A DNA stretch of 64,000 bases from PALSA-612 sp963711315. Its GTDB lineage: Bacteria; Actinomycetota; Thermoleophilia; Gaiellales; Gaiellaceae. The notes beneath the pieces are model-generated. The model made no database searches. It saw only the letters and a program-made list of their open reading frames with translations, and was not told the origin of the DNA. The stretch is taken from positions 620,001-684,000 of the forward strand of contig CAVQDQ010000002.1 of NCBI GenBank assembly GCA_963711315.1. Direction: 5' to 3'. A program made the translations under genes and the position numbers. This document shows positions 9,224 through 17,898 of the stretch, piece by piece. How positions within the stretch are numbered: the stretch's first letter is position 1; every line of letters starts with the position of its first letter.

Positions 9224-10285
9224 GTGCCGACGTTCCCCGTTCTCGAGCGCGTGGCCTACCTCAACGCGGGGACCTTCGGCCCGCTGGCACAGGAAACCGT
9301 CGAAGCAATGGTCGCGCAGGCAACCCTCGAGCTCGAGCGGGGCCGCGGCGGCAAGCCGTACTTCGACACGCTGATCGGGATACGCGCTCGCGTGCGCGGG
9401 CTCTTCGCGGGACTGCTCGGCACGACGCCCGAGCACGTAGCGGTGACCTCGTCCACGACGATGGGCTGCCAGACCGTGCTCTCCGGCCTTCGACTCGAGG
9501 CCGGCGACGAGATCGTGACGACCGATGAGGAGCACTTCGGCCTGCTCGGCCCGCTGCACGTCTCCGGCGCGCGTGTACGGGTGGCAGCGACGCGGGGGCG
9601 CACAGGGGACGAGGCGCTCGAGGCCGTGCTCGCGGAGGTCGGGCCACGCACGCGGCTCGTCGCGCTCTCGCATGTGTCCTGGATGACCGGCCACATCCTT
9701 CCGTTCGAGGAGATCAAGGCGCAGACAGGGCTGCCGCTGCTCGTGGACGGAGCGCAGTCGGTCGGCGCGATCCCGGTCGACCTCGGCGACGTCGACTTCT
9801 ACACGGTCTCGGGGCAGAAGTGGTTGTGTGGTCCGGACGCCACGGGTGCGCTGTACGTGCGCGACGTGGATGCCCTGGCGGTCGCGCTGCCCACGTACTG
9901 GTCGCGCGAAGCGCACGAGCCGGACGGCACCTTTGAGCCGGTGGAGAGCGCGCAGCGCTTCGACACCGGCCCGATCCCGGTGCCGTCGCTCGCCGGGCTC
10001 GAGGTCGCACTGGGGACGGCGCCGCCATCGCGCTACGACGACGCGCGCGCGCTTGCCGAGCGCTGTCGCGAGCTCCTCTCCAAGCGCTTCGACGTCGTCA
10101 CCGCGCCGGGCCAGGCCACGCTCGTCACGTTCGAGCCGGAGGGCGACTCTGCCGAGACGGTCGCTCGCCTCTTCGACGCCGGCGTCGTGGTTCGAGACAT
10201 CCCCGACACGGGCTGGGTACGGGTCTCCTGCGGTTACTGGAACACCGAGGAGCACCTGGAGAGGCTCGTCGACGCGCTCGCGTAG
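9224..10285 (+). CDS. class V aminotransferase (SufS/isopenicillin N epimerase-like PLP enzyme)
   Basis: A 353-residue fold-type I PLP enzyme. Features seen are VAYLNAGTFGPL at the N-terminus, SSTTMGCQTVLSGL, the aspartate-containing PLLVDGAQSVGAIPVDL, and the PLP lysine in SGQKWLCGPDATGALYV. The family covers cysteine desulfurases, kynureninases and isopenicillin N epimerase-like enzymes. The LCGP context favours the last group, and no active-site cysteine loop typical of SufS is evident. The GTG start at 9224 lies 16 bp after dnaE2. It is followed after 2 bp by a phosphatase-fold gene, so the two are probably co-transcribed. The substrate is unknown. Confidence 0.78.
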   Translation: MPTFPVLERVAYLNAGTFGPLAQETVEAMVAQATLELERGRGGKPYFDTLIGIRARVRGLFAGLLGTTPEHVAVTSSTTMGCQTVLSGLRLEAGDEIVTTDEEHFGLLGPLHVSGARVRVAATRGRTGDEALEAVLAEVGPRTRLVALSHVSWMTGHILPFEEIKAQTGLPLLVDGAQSVGAIPVDLGDVDFYTVSGQKWLCGPDATGALYVRDVDALAVALPTYWSREAHEPDGTFEPVESAQRFDTGPIPVPSLAGLEVALGTAPPSRYDDARALAERCRELLSKRFDVVTAPGQATLVTFEPEGDSAETVARLFDAGVVVRDIPDTGWVRVSCGYWNTEEHLERLVDALA

Positions 10286-10287
10286 CG

Positions 10288-11100
10288 GTGACCCTCCTCG
10301 TCCGCAGCTGGAACGTCTTCCACGGCAGGACGTTGTCGCCCGGGCGCCGCGCCTACCTCGAGGAGGCAATCGGGCTCGCGACGAACGACGAACCGGACAT
10401 CCTCTGCCTGCAGGAGCTGCCCCTCTGGTCGCTCGGGCAGCTCGAAGCGTGGAGCGGGATGGCGATGTTCGCAGCCAGGACGCGTCACCGCCTCGGGCGG
10501 CTCGGCCGCAGGCCGACAGATCTTCACCACGGCAAGCTTGGATCACTGCTCACGGGCCAGGCGAACGCCGTGCTCGTCGCACGCCGGCACACGGCGAGCG
10601 ACCATCGCCGGCTCGTGCTCAACGACCGTGCCTTCGTGATGCGGGAGGGACGCCGTCTCGGACTGGGGCTTGGCGTGATCTTCGCCTGGTCGGTCGAGCG
10701 ACGCGTGTGCCAGGCGCTGCGCGTCAGACCGGCCGGCGGTCCGCCCGTGGTGGTGCTCAATCTCCACGCGACGCACCTGCGCGACCGCCGCTGTGCCGAG
10801 GCCGAGCTGCGGCGCGCCGTCCGCTTTGGCGAGGAGCTGGCCGCGGACGGCGAACCGCTCGTCGTCGCAGGCGACTTCAATCTCACCGCCGCCTCGCCCG
10901 CAGTCTCGGAGCTGACCGAAGCCGGCTTCTCGCCCGCTGCACCCGGCATAGATCACATCCTCGTGCGTGGCGCGCCGTCCACGCCGCCCGTCGTCTGGCC
11001 CGAGGAGCGCCGGCGCGTGAACGGCCGCATCCTCTCGGACCACCCGCCGGTCGAGCTGGAGCTGGATGTGGAGGTAGCTAGAGTGCCCCGTCAGGCATAG
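10288..11100 (+). CDS. endonuclease/exonuclease/phosphatase family protein
   Basis: A 270-residue member of the EEP (DNase I-like) fold. The opening LLVRSWNVFHGRTL carries the metal-binding Asn, ILCLQELPLW carries the catalytic Glu, VVAGDFNLTA is the Asp-x-Asn motif, and the end ILSDHPPVELEL gives the terminal Asp-His pair. All four canonical EEP motifs are therefore present, and the protein should be an active metal-dependent phosphodiesterase or phosphatase. There is no signal peptide. The GTG start at 10288 lies 2 bp after the aminotransferase stop. The substrate (nucleic acid, phosphoinositide-like or other) cannot be told from sequence. Confidence 0.78.
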   Translation: MTLLVRSWNVFHGRTLSPGRRAYLEEAIGLATNDEPDILCLQELPLWSLGQLEAWSGMAMFAARTRHRLGRLGRRPTDLHHGKLGSLLTGQANAVLVARRHTASDHRRLVLNDRAFVMREGRRLGLGLGVIFAWSVERRVCQALRVRPAGGPPVVVLNLHATHLRDRRCAEAELRRAVRFGEELAADGEPLVVAGDFNLTAASPAVSELTEAGFSPAAPGIDHILVRGAPSTPPVVWPEERRRVNGRILSDHPPVELELDVEVARVPRQA

Positions 11101-11168
11101 CGGCCGGGTTACGACACGAGGATGCGACTTCACCCGGCCCGAGACCAACCCTGATAGCGAGGACATTC

Positions 11169-11780
11169 ATGAGACGGAGCACGTTGACCATGGCGGCGAT
11201 TTCCGCGCTCGTCGCGACCGCTACCGCGGCGGGAATTGCGCTTGGCTCGACCGGGAGCACACGCCCCGCATTCGCGCCGGCCTATGTGGGCACGGCCCAG
11301 GGCACCCTCCGGATGCCGGGACGAATTGACGCGTGGACGGTGCAAGGACTGACGTACAAGCTGCAGAACGCGCGATTTGCCCGCGGGCGATGGGGCGGCG
11401 TCTACCTCGTGACCGGCGGACGAGTCACGTTCACGACCAAGGCCACCGGCGAGTGCAAGTCCAGCACGACCGGGGGCTTCTCGCTCGGCCGCATGACCTG
11501 GGACAAGGGAAGCATCTTGTTCTTGCAGAACCTTCGCGAGCCCGGCTACGGATACCAGGCCAGCGCGACTAAGGAACATCCGGTCAAGGTCGCGCAGGAG
11601 TGCAACGATCGCGGTGAGACGTTCACGAGACAAGAGGTCGTGAGCCCGGCAGGGGGGCTGTGGTTGCACACGGACATCGGCGAGCGTCTCTTTGCGGGCA
11701 AGCGCCTGAGCGGAAGCCACACGGAGCGGTCGGAGTACGGCACGAGAAGCTGGACGTGGAACCTTGCGCCGCGCCGATAG
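11169..11780 (+). CDS. secreted protein of unknown function
   Basis: A 203-residue protein with a Sec-type signal: a basic start (MRRSTLTMAAISA), a hydrophobic Ala-rich core to about residue 25, then a mature region rich in Gly, Thr and Tyr. Two cysteines (in TGECKSS and AQECND) could form one disulfide. The mature part looks like a beta-sandwich, with VYLVTGGRVTFTTKATGE and a later HTERSEYGTRSWTWNL, but I do not recognise a family. ATG 11169 is preceded by a weak purine stretch (GCGAGGACATTC). The gene stands alone between the EEP gene and the convergent HD gene. Confidence 0.6.
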   Translation: MRRSTLTMAAISALVATATAAGIALGSTGSTRPAFAPAYVGTAQGTLRMPGRIDAWTVQGLTYKLQNARFARGRWGGVYLVTGGRVTFTTKATGECKSSTTGGFSLGRMTWDKGSILFLQNLREPGYGYQASATKEHPVKVAQECNDRGETFTRQEVVSPAGGLWLHTDIGERLFAGKRLSGSHTERSEYGTRSWTWNLAPRR

Positions 11781-11798
11781 TCGCCGCGGTTCTCCGCG

Positions 11799-12362
11799 CT
11801 AAGCCGTCTTCAGCCCGAGCTCGCCGGCGATCGGTCGCAGCGCTTCGACGACGTTCGCGATGTGCTCGTCGAGCTCGAGGCCTAGCTCCTCGGCGCCGCG
11901 ATAGACCTCGTCCCGGTGAACGCCGGCGGCGAACGACGGCTGCTTGAGCTTCTTGCGCACCGATTTTGGCTCGAGCGTCTCGATGCCGTCGGGCCGCACG
12001 TAGCCGCAGGCCGTGACGAACCCGGAGAGCTCGTCGCAGGCGAAGAGCGTCTTCTTGAGCGGCGTGTCCCGCGGCATCGCCAGATGCTCGGCATGCGAGA
12101 GAACGCTCTCGATGACGATCTCGGGGTAGCCCTCGTCACGGAGGATGGGCGCCCCGTCCTGCGGGTGCTTGTCCAGCGTCGGGTGGATCTCGTAGTCGAA
12201 GTCGTGGAGCAGGGCGACGACGCGCCACTGCTCCTCGTCCTCGCCGAAGTGACGCGCGTACCAGCCGACGGAGGCCTCGACGGCGAGCGCGTGCCGCAGC
12301 AGCGGCTCGGCCTTCGTATACCGCGTCAGCGTCTCCCAGGCCTGGTCGCGGGTCGGAGTCAT
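11799..12362 (-). CDS. HD domain phosphohydrolase
   Basis: A protein of about 187 residues with a metal-dependent HD fold. The helix with LLRHALAVEASVGWYA supplies the first His, LLHDFDYEIHP is the HD dyad, ESVLSHAEH supplies a later His, and FACDELSGFVTA carries the last Asp. This pattern matches small HDIG-type hydrolases that act on nucleotides or related phosphates. The start at 12362 (MTPTRDQAWETL) is chosen because it lies just before the conserved helix; upstream in-frame codons run into murA in antisense. It is divergent from murA, with 22 bp between the two starts, so their promoters must overlap coding sequence. The substrate is unknown. Confidence 0.72.
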   Translation of the reverse strand: MTPTRDQAWETLTRYTKAEPLLRHALAVEASVGWYARHFGEDEEQWRVVALLHDFDYEIHPTLDKHPQDGAPILRDEGYPEIVIESVLSHAEHLAMPRDTPLKKTLFACDELSGFVTACGYVRPDGIETLEPKSVRKKLKQPSFAAGVHRDEVYRGAEELGLELDEHIANVVEALRPIAGELGLKTA

Positions 12363-12384
12363 GGGCGGGTAGGGTACCGTCGCC

Positions 12385-13692
12385 GTGGAGACCGTCGTCG
12401 CCGACGCCTTGAGACAGTCGTTCGTGATCGAAGGAGGGCATGCGCTCTCCGGGCACGTGCAGGCCGCCGGTAACAAGAACGCCGCGCTGCCCATTCTCGC
12501 CGCCTGCATGCTCACCGCGGAGCCGGTCGAGCTCTCCAACGTCCCGCGCATCCTCGACGTGGACACGATGCTGGCGCTCCTTCGCGGCACGGGCGCGGAG
12601 GCCGACTGGGTAGGCCCGAACGACGTCCGTATCGACGCGTCGGGAGTGACGACGACGGAGCTCGACGAAGAGCTCTGCAACGAGATCCGGGCATCGATCC
12701 TGCTCTCGGGCCCGCTGCTCGCCCGCTTCGGCACGGCGACCATCCCGCCGCCCGGCGGCGACGTCATCGGCCGCCGCCGCATCGACACCCACATCCACGC
12801 GCTCGCAGCGCTCGGCGCCGACATCGACACCGGCCAGCGCTACGAGATGCGCGCCGACCGGCTCCGCGGCACGTCGGTCTTCCTCGACGAGGCGAGCGTG
12901 ACCGGGACGGAGAACGCGATCATGGCCGCCGTGCTCGCCGAGGGCGAGACGGTGCTCCAGAACGCCGCCTGCGAGCCGCACGTCCAGGATCTCTGCCGCC
13001 TGCTCGTGGCGCTCGGCGCCGACATCGACGGCATCGGCGCGAACATCCTGCGCATCCGCGGCGTCGAGTCACTGGGCGGCGGCTCGCATCGCATCTGCCC
13101 GGAGCACATCGAGGTGGCGAGCTTCATCGGCCTGGCGGCGGTCACGGGCTCCGACATCACGATCGACGGTGCTGCGCCGGGCGACCTGCTCGCGGTGCTG
13201 CCCGCGTTCGAGCGGCTTGGTGTCCGCGTGGAGTGGGAAGGAGACTCGATCCACGTTCCCGCCGGCCAGGAGCTCGCGATCCAGGACGACCTGGGCGGAC
13301 AGATTCCCAAGATCGAGGACGGCATCTGGCCGGCCTTCCCGTCCGACCTGACCTCGATCGCCGTCGTCGTCGCCACCCAGGCGCACGGCACGATTCTCGT
13401 CTTCGAGAAGATGTTCGAGAATCGCCTGTTCTTCGTCGACAAGCTCGTCGGCATGGGTGCGCGCATCATCATCTGCGACCCGCACCGCGTCGTCGTCTCG
13501 GGGCCGGCCAAGCTCTACGGGGAGCGGCTGGAGAGCCCGGACATCCGCGCAGGCATGGCGATGCTCATCGCCAGCCTCTGCGCCGAGGGCGTCTCGACAA
13601 TCGGCAACATCGCGCAGATCGACCGAGGCTACGAGCGGATCGACGAGCGCTTGCGCGCGCTCGGGGCGCGGATTGAGCGCGTCGACACCTGA
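12385..13692 (+). CDS. murA: UDP-N-acetylglucosamine 1-carboxyvinyltransferase, Cys-to-Asp active site
   Basis: MurA, 435 residues, transfers enolpyruvate from PEP to UDP-GlcNAc in the first committed step of peptidoglycan synthesis. The signature regions are GHVQAAGNKNAALPILAA, SILLSGPLLARFG, IGRRRIDTH and EIRASIL. The catalytic loop reads PPPGGDVIG: the usual Cys (115 in E. coli) is Asp, encoded by GAC at 12760-12762. In mycobacteria and chlamydiae this substitution gives an active, intrinsically fosfomycin-resistant enzyme. The GTG start at 12385 gives an N-terminal extension of 12 residues; the family core begins at about 12418. The gene overlaps the next one by 20 bp. Confidence 0.93.
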   Translation: METVVADALRQSFVIEGGHALSGHVQAAGNKNAALPILAACMLTAEPVELSNVPRILDVDTMLALLRGTGAEADWVGPNDVRIDASGVTTTELDEELCNEIRASILLSGPLLARFGTATIPPPGGDVIGRRRIDTHIHALAALGADIDTGQRYEMRADRLRGTSVFLDEASVTGTENAIMAAVLAEGETVLQNAACEPHVQDLCRLLVALGADIDGIGANILRIRGVESLGGGSHRICPEHIEVASFIGLAAVTGSDITIDGAAPGDLLAVLPAFERLGVRVEWEGDSIHVPAGQELAIQDDLGGQIPKIEDGIWPAFPSDLTSIAVVVATQAHGTILVFEKMFENRLFFVDKLVGMGARIIICDPHRVVVSGPAKLYGERLESPDIRAGMAMLIASLCAEGVSTIGNIAQIDRGYERIDERLRALGARIERVDT

Positions 13693-14215
13693 GTCGCCCG
13701 GCGCGGGCCTCCGGGTGCGTGCGGAGATCTCGGACGCGGCGCGCTCGAGCGTCGAGACCGGCATTCCCGTGCTCGATCACCTCGTTTCGCTCATGGCCAG
13801 GTACGCATCGCTCGACCTGGCTCTGGAAGTCGAGCCCGGCGCCGCGGCCGCTGAGGCCTCGGCGGCGGGGTGGGCGCTCGGCGAGGCGCTCGAAGGTCAT
13901 CTACGCCGGCCTGGTGCCCAGGGCTACGGGTCGATCTCGATGCCGTCCGGAGAAGCGCTCGCCCACGTCGCGCTCGAGGCATCCGGCGAGCCGCTCGTCG
14001 TCTCCAACGTCGACCTCTCCGTGGCGCGCGTCGGCGGGCTGGCGGCGGACGTGATCGGAGACTTCCTGGACAGCTTCGCCGCCGGTGCCGGCTTGACGTT
14101 GCACGTCCGCCTCCTGGAGGGCGACGACCCGGAGCACGTCCTCGACGCGATCTTCAAAGCGCTGGGCGCTGCGCTGGCACGCGCCTGCGGATCACCACCG
14201 ACCGGAGGGAGATGA
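13673..14215 (+). CDS. HisB-like protein (imidazoleglycerol-phosphate dehydratase fold) lacking metal ligands
   Basis: About 180 residues that align along their length with imidazoleglycerol-phosphate dehydratase: VETGIPVLDHLVSLMARYASLDL, MPSGEALAHVALEASGEPLVV, and AGLTLHVRLLEGDDPEHVLDAIFKAL. The residues that bind the two Mn ions are mostly gone. The HHTxED helix is replaced by an Ala-rich stretch (AAAEASAAGWALGEAL), and the second His-His pair is Pro-Glu-His. Catalysis of the histidine-pathway step is therefore unlikely. The start may be TTG 13673 (overlapping murA) or GTG 13715. The gene is sandwiched between murA and a RidA gene, not in a his operon. It may be a repurposed pseudo-enzyme; its role is unknown. 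Confidence 0.68.
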   Translation: MSASTPESPGAGLRVRAEISDAARSSVETGIPVLDHLVSLMARYASLDLALEVEPGAAAAEASAAGWALGEALEGHLRRPGAQGYGSISMPSGEALAHVALEASGEPLVVSNVDLSVARVGGLAADVIGDFLDSFAAGAGLTLHVRLLEGDDPEHVLDAIFKALGAALARACGSPPTGGR

Positions 14216-14216
14216 C

Positions 14217-14603
14217 ATGGGCAAGAGCGTCGTTCGCACGGAGGCAGCACCCGCTCCGTTTCAGGGTGCGCCGTACTCGCAGGCCATCGTCGCCGGCGGG
14301 TTCGTCTTCGTCTCCGGCCAGGTGGCTCTCGAGCCGGGTCACACGGAGCTGATGGGCGGCACGATCGGGGAGCAGACCGAGCAGGTGTTCGCCAACCTCC
14401 GGGCCATCCTCGAGGCTGCCGGATCGGGTCTCGACCGGCTCGTGAAGACGACGGTCTACCTCGCGGATCTCGGCGACTTCACCGGCATGAACGAGGTGTA
14501 CGCGAAGCACGTCGGCGACCAGCCGCCGGCGCGGGCGACGATCGAAGTTGCGGCGCTGCCGGCCGGGGCGCTCGTCGAGATCGAGGCCGTAGCAACCGTC
14601 TGA
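14217..14603 (+). CDS. RidA family protein (reactive imine/enamine deaminase)
   Basis: A 128-residue member of the RidA/YjgF/UK114 family, trimeric cytosolic proteins. The canonical member hydrolyses 2-aminoacrylate and related enamines released by PLP enzymes. The signatures are APYSQAIVAGGFVFVSGQ, TEQVFANLRAILEAAGSGLDRLVKTTVYL, and the C-terminal PPARATIEVAALPAGALVEIEA, whose Arg is the substrate-binding residue of active RidA. The length is typical. ATG 14217 lies 1 bp after the HisB-like stop, with the purine-rich stretch GGAGGGAGA as a strong ribosome-binding site. It is co-transcribed with the HisB-like gene and perhaps murA. Confidence 0.88.
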   Translation: MGKSVVRTEAAPAPFQGAPYSQAIVAGGFVFVSGQVALEPGHTELMGGTIGEQTEQVFANLRAILEAAGSGLDRLVKTTVYLADLGDFTGMNEVYAKHVGDQPPARATIEVAALPAGALVEIEAVATV

Positions 14604-14630
14604 CAGACGCGGAGGCACAATCTCCGTGCC

Positions 14631-17192
14631 ATGCGCGCCGAGACGATCATTGCCACGCACGCGAACACCGACTTCGACGCGCTCGCGTCGATGCTCGCCG
14701 TGCGGCATCTCTATCCGGGCGCCGTCGTCTGCCTCTCCGGCGCGCTGAACCGCAACGTCAGAGAGCTGTGCCGGCTGTACGCGGAGGAGCTGGAGCTCGT
14801 CGAGTCATCACGTCTCGAGCTGGGCTCGGTCCGTCGCCTGATCGTCGTCGAGGCCGCCAGCGCCAGCCGACTGGCCGAGCTCGAGCCGCTGGCGCTCGAC
14901 CCGCAGGTCGAGAAGGTGGTGTTCGACCATCACGCCGGCGAGGCGCCGGACTGGACGCGGCCCGAGAACGTCGTCCTGTCCGAGGACGGGGCGCTGACGA
15001 CGATGCTCGTCGGCATCCTCGCCGAGCGGGAAGTCGCCGTGTCTCCACTCGAGGCGACGATCTTCGCGCTCGGCATCCACGAGGACACCGGCTCGCTGAC
15101 ATACCCGTCGACGACGCAGCGCGACGCGGACGCCTTGTCGTGGTGCCTGCGGCACGGCGCGCGCCAGGAGCTGCTCGAGAGCTACCTCCACACGCCGCTC
15201 GCCCCCGACGAGCGCGAGCTGCTCGACGCGCTCATCGACGCGCTCGAGACGCACGAGTTGCCCGGCCTGAGCGTGCTCGTCGCATCGCTCGGCTGGCCGA
15301 GCTACGTCGAGGGGGTCTCGAACCTCGCGCACAAGATCGTCGACCTGACCGGCTGTCGCGGGCTCGTGCTGCTCGTGGAGATGGACAGGCGTGTCTTCTG
15401 CGTCGTTCGCAGCCGTTCGCCGGCGTTCGACGCCGCCGCCGCTGCTGCCGCCCTCGGCGGAGGCGGTCACGAACAGGCTGCGTCGGCCATCTTCCGCGGA
15501 CCGCTTGCGGATGCGCGTGCGGAGCTGTTCGCAGCGTTGCCCGGGGCGCTCCACGAGCCGCTGCGCGCACGCGACGTGATGTCGAAGCCGGCCCGCACGG
15601 TCGGGCCCTCGGAGACCGTCGCCGAGGCGATGACGCTCTGCCAGCGCTACGCCCAGAGCGGCGTGCTCGTGCTCGACGACGGGCGGCTCGTCGGCTCGGT
15701 CGGGAGGGAGGATCTCGACCGCGCGATCGGCCACGGCCTCTCGCACGCGCCGGTCAAGGGGATCATGAGCGGCCGCGTGCCGACTTCCTCGGCGGATGCC
15801 GGCCTGGTGGAGCTCCAGCAGCTGCTTGCCGAGTCCGCGGAGGGGAGGATCGCGATCGTGGACGGGGAAGGCGTGGCGGGCGTGGTCACGCGGAGCGATC
15901 TCCTGCGCGCGCTCGGCGAGCCCGGCGAGCCGCCGCACGAGACCGGAGAGTCGATCGCGGCGGAGCTGCGCGCGCTCGAGCGCCTCCAGCCGGTCTTCGC
16001 TGCGATCTCGGCGGCGAGCGACGGCGTCGAGGGCGTCTACCTCGTCGGCGGCACCGTGCGCGACATCCTGCTCCGCGAGAAGAGCTTCGACGTCGACATT
16101 GCTGTGGAAGGGGATGCGATCTCGCTTGCTCGGCGGATCGCGCAGGAGCTCGGCGGCCGGACGCGCGAGCACGAGAAGTTCGGAACCGCCGTGGTCGTGT
16201 ACCGCGACGGCGAGCGCGTCGACGTCGTCACGGCACGCACCGAGTTCTACGACGCGCCTGCCGCCCTGCCCGCGGTCGAGCACGCGTCGATTCGCGAGGA
16301 TCTCTACCGCCGCGACTTCACCGTCAACGCCATGGCGGCCTCGCTCAAGGCGGAGGACTTCGGGCGCCTCGTCGACCCGTTCGGTGGGCGGGCCGACCTC
16401 GCCGCGGAGACGGTGCGCGTCCTCCACAACCTTTCGTTCATCGAAGACCCGACGCGGATCTTCAGGGCCATCCGCTACGAGAACCGGTACGGCTTTCGCA
16501 TGGACGAGCACACGGCGCGCCTCGCCCGTTCGTGCGTGGAGATGGGTCTCGTAGGCGACCTCTCGTCGGCGCGGCTGCGCGACGAGCTGACCGCACTGCT
16601 GGAGGAGGATGAGGTCGGGCACTCGCTGCCTCGTCTCGCCGAGCTCGGCGCCGCGAGCGCCATTCATCCGCATCTGGCCGCCGACGACGAGGCCGTCCAG
16701 CTCTTCGATCGCGCTCGTCAGCTGGCCCGGGAGCTCGACGTCGACGTTCCCGACTGGCGGCTCGGCCTCGCGGTGCTCGCCCGGCGCATGTCCGCCTCCG
16801 AGGTCTCCGACTGGCTGGACCGGCTCAAGGTGCGCCGGCGCGACGCTGACCTCATCGCCGCGGCTGTGGCCGTCGGTCCGCGGATCGCCGGTCGCCTGCG
16901 CGAAGAGCCGCTGCCGCCGTCGGAGATCGTGACGATGGCCGAGCAGTACGCCCCCGACGCGCCGCTGTTCGCACTCGCGCTCGAGGAGCTCCCGCCGCTG
17001 CGCCGGTACTTCGAGGAGCTCAGGCACGTTCGTCTCGACGTGGCCGGAGCCGAGCTCGCCGAGCTGGGCCTGAGCGAGTCGCCGCGCGTGGGCGAGATTC
17101 TCGCCGAGCTCCGGCGCCGCAAGCTCGACGGTGAGCTCGACGGCCGTGATGCCGAGTTGGCCGCCGCGCGCGAGCTGATCGAACGGGCGTGA
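14631..17192 (+). CDS. tRNA nucleotidyltransferase/poly(A) polymerase-type protein with DHH and CBS domains
   Basis: An 853-residue multidomain protein. Residues 1-320 are a DHH/DHHA1 phosphoesterase (THANTDFDALASM, VVFDHHAGE, HEDTGSLTYPS, GGGGHEQAASA). About residues 320-430 hold a CBS pair. From about residue 450 a class II nucleotidyltransferase follows (YLVGGTVRDILL, SFDVDIAVEGDA, EDLYRRDFTVNAMA, ALRY-like AIRYENRYGF) with an RNA-binding C-terminal region. This architecture is known from A-adding tRNA enzymes of Aquifex and Deinococcus, where CC- and A-addition are split. It implies either a second CC-adding enzyme elsewhere or a single enzyme with both activities. The start is ATG 14631. 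It overlaps the pgeF open frame at its 3' end. Confidence 0.85.
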   Translation: MRAETIIATHANTDFDALASMLAVRHLYPGAVVCLSGALNRNVRELCRLYAEELELVESSRLELGSVRRLIVVEAASASRLAELEPLALDPQVEKVVFDHHAGEAPDWTRPENVVLSEDGALTTMLVGILAEREVAVSPLEATIFALGIHEDTGSLTYPSTTQRDADALSWCLRHGARQELLESYLHTPLAPDERELLDALIDALETHELPGLSVLVASLGWPSYVEGVSNLAHKIVDLTGCRGLVLLVEMDRRVFCVVRSRSPAFDAAAAAAALGGGGHEQAASAIFRGPLADARAELFAALPGALHEPLRARDVMSKPARTVGPSETVAEAMTLCQRYAQSGVLVLDDGRLVGSVGREDLDRAIGHGLSHAPVKGIMSGRVPTSSADAGLVELQQLLAESAEGRIAIVDGEGVAGVVTRSDLLRALGEPGEPPHETGESIAAELRALERLQPVFAAISAASDGVEGVYLVGGTVRDILLREKSFDVDIAVEGDAISLARRIAQELGGRTREHEKFGTAVVVYRDGERVDVVTARTEFYDAPAALPAVEHASIREDLYRRDFTVNAMAASLKAEDFGRLVDPFGGRADLAAETVRVLHNLSFIEDPTRIFRAIRYENRYGFRMDEHTARLARSCVEMGLVGDLSSARLRDELTALLEEDEVGHSLPRLAELGAASAIHPHLAADDEAVQLFDRARQLARELDVDVPDWRLGLAVLARRMSASEVSDWLDRLKVRRRDADLIAAAVAVGPRIAGRLREEPLPPSEIVTMAEQYAPDAPLFALALEELPPLRRYFEELRHVRLDVAGAELAELGLSESPRVGEILAELRRRKLDGELDGRDAELAAARELIERA

Positions 17193-17898
17193 TCGAGCTC
17201 GGAGCTGATCCGCTGGGACTCGCCCGGGCCCTACGAGGTCGTCTTCTCCACGCGAACGGGCGGCGTCAGCAACGGGGCATTCGCTTCGCTCAACCTCGGT
17301 TTCCTCAGCGGCGACGAGCGCGAGCTCGTGCAGGAGAACCGCGGGCGGCTCTACGAGGCTGCCGGAGCCCATCCGGAGCGGGTGAGCTGGCCCCGCCAGG
17401 TGCACGGCGCCGCGGTTCGTTCGTGCCGGTGCGCGCGGTGAGGAGGCCGACGCGATCTGGACGGACGAGACCGGCGAGGCGGTGATGGTCGTCACCGCGG
17501 ACTGCGTGCCCGTTGCGCTGGCCCGGATCGGCGGCAGGCCGGCGGTCGCGCTCGCGCACGTGGGCTGGCGAGGCCTGCTGGCCGGTGTCGTGCCCGCCGC
17601 CGTTGCCGCTCTGCGCGGCCGTCACCTGGCCGCCGCGATCGGGCCGGCCATCGGTTCGTGCTGTTACGAGGTCGGTGTCGAGGTGGCCGAGCCTGTTCGG
17701 AAGGCGTACGGGCCCGACCTGGTGCGCGACGGCAGGCTCGACCTGCCGGCTGCCGTGGAGCGGGCGCTCCGAAACGCCGGCTGCGTGCGCGTCGACCGTC
17801 TCGACGAATGCACGGCCTGTCATCCAGAGCGGTACTTCTCACACCGCCGCGACGAAGGGCGCACCGGGCGTCAGGGGGCGATCGCCTACGTCGCCTGA
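17193..17898 (+). CDS. pgeF: peptidoglycan editing factor PgeF / laccase-domain protein (frameshifted)
   Basis: A YfiH/DUF152 family protein of about 235 residues, read in two frames. The first frame gives LIRWDSPGPYEVVFSTRTGG, FASLNLGFLSGD and VSWPRQVHGAAV. After a one-base shift near 17422-17436 the second gives GEEADAIWT, VVTADCVPVAL, VALAHVGWRGLLAG, GPAIGSCCYEVG and ECTACHPERYFSHRRD. These contain the conserved His/Cys zinc-site motifs. The family includes a purine nucleoside phosphorylase and PgeF, which corrects misincorporated residues in peptidoglycan precursors. No ATG or GTG is visible at the 5' end; CTG 17205 is possible. The position just before yggS and sepF is conserved in actinobacteria. 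Confidence 0.78.

Noticed and set aside
9224..10285. SufS-type cysteine desulfurase
   Set aside because: The PLP lysine motif is present, but the active-site Cys loop and any suf neighbours are absent, so only the broad class V aminotransferase call is supported.
14808..17495. An 895-codon open frame on the minus strand opposite the DHH-CBS-nucleotidyltransferase gene, and similar long antisense frames elsewhere (for example 6283-8682)
   Set aside because: These are shadow frames typical of about 70% GC coding DNA; they show no domain, no ribosome-binding site, and lie opposite clear genes.
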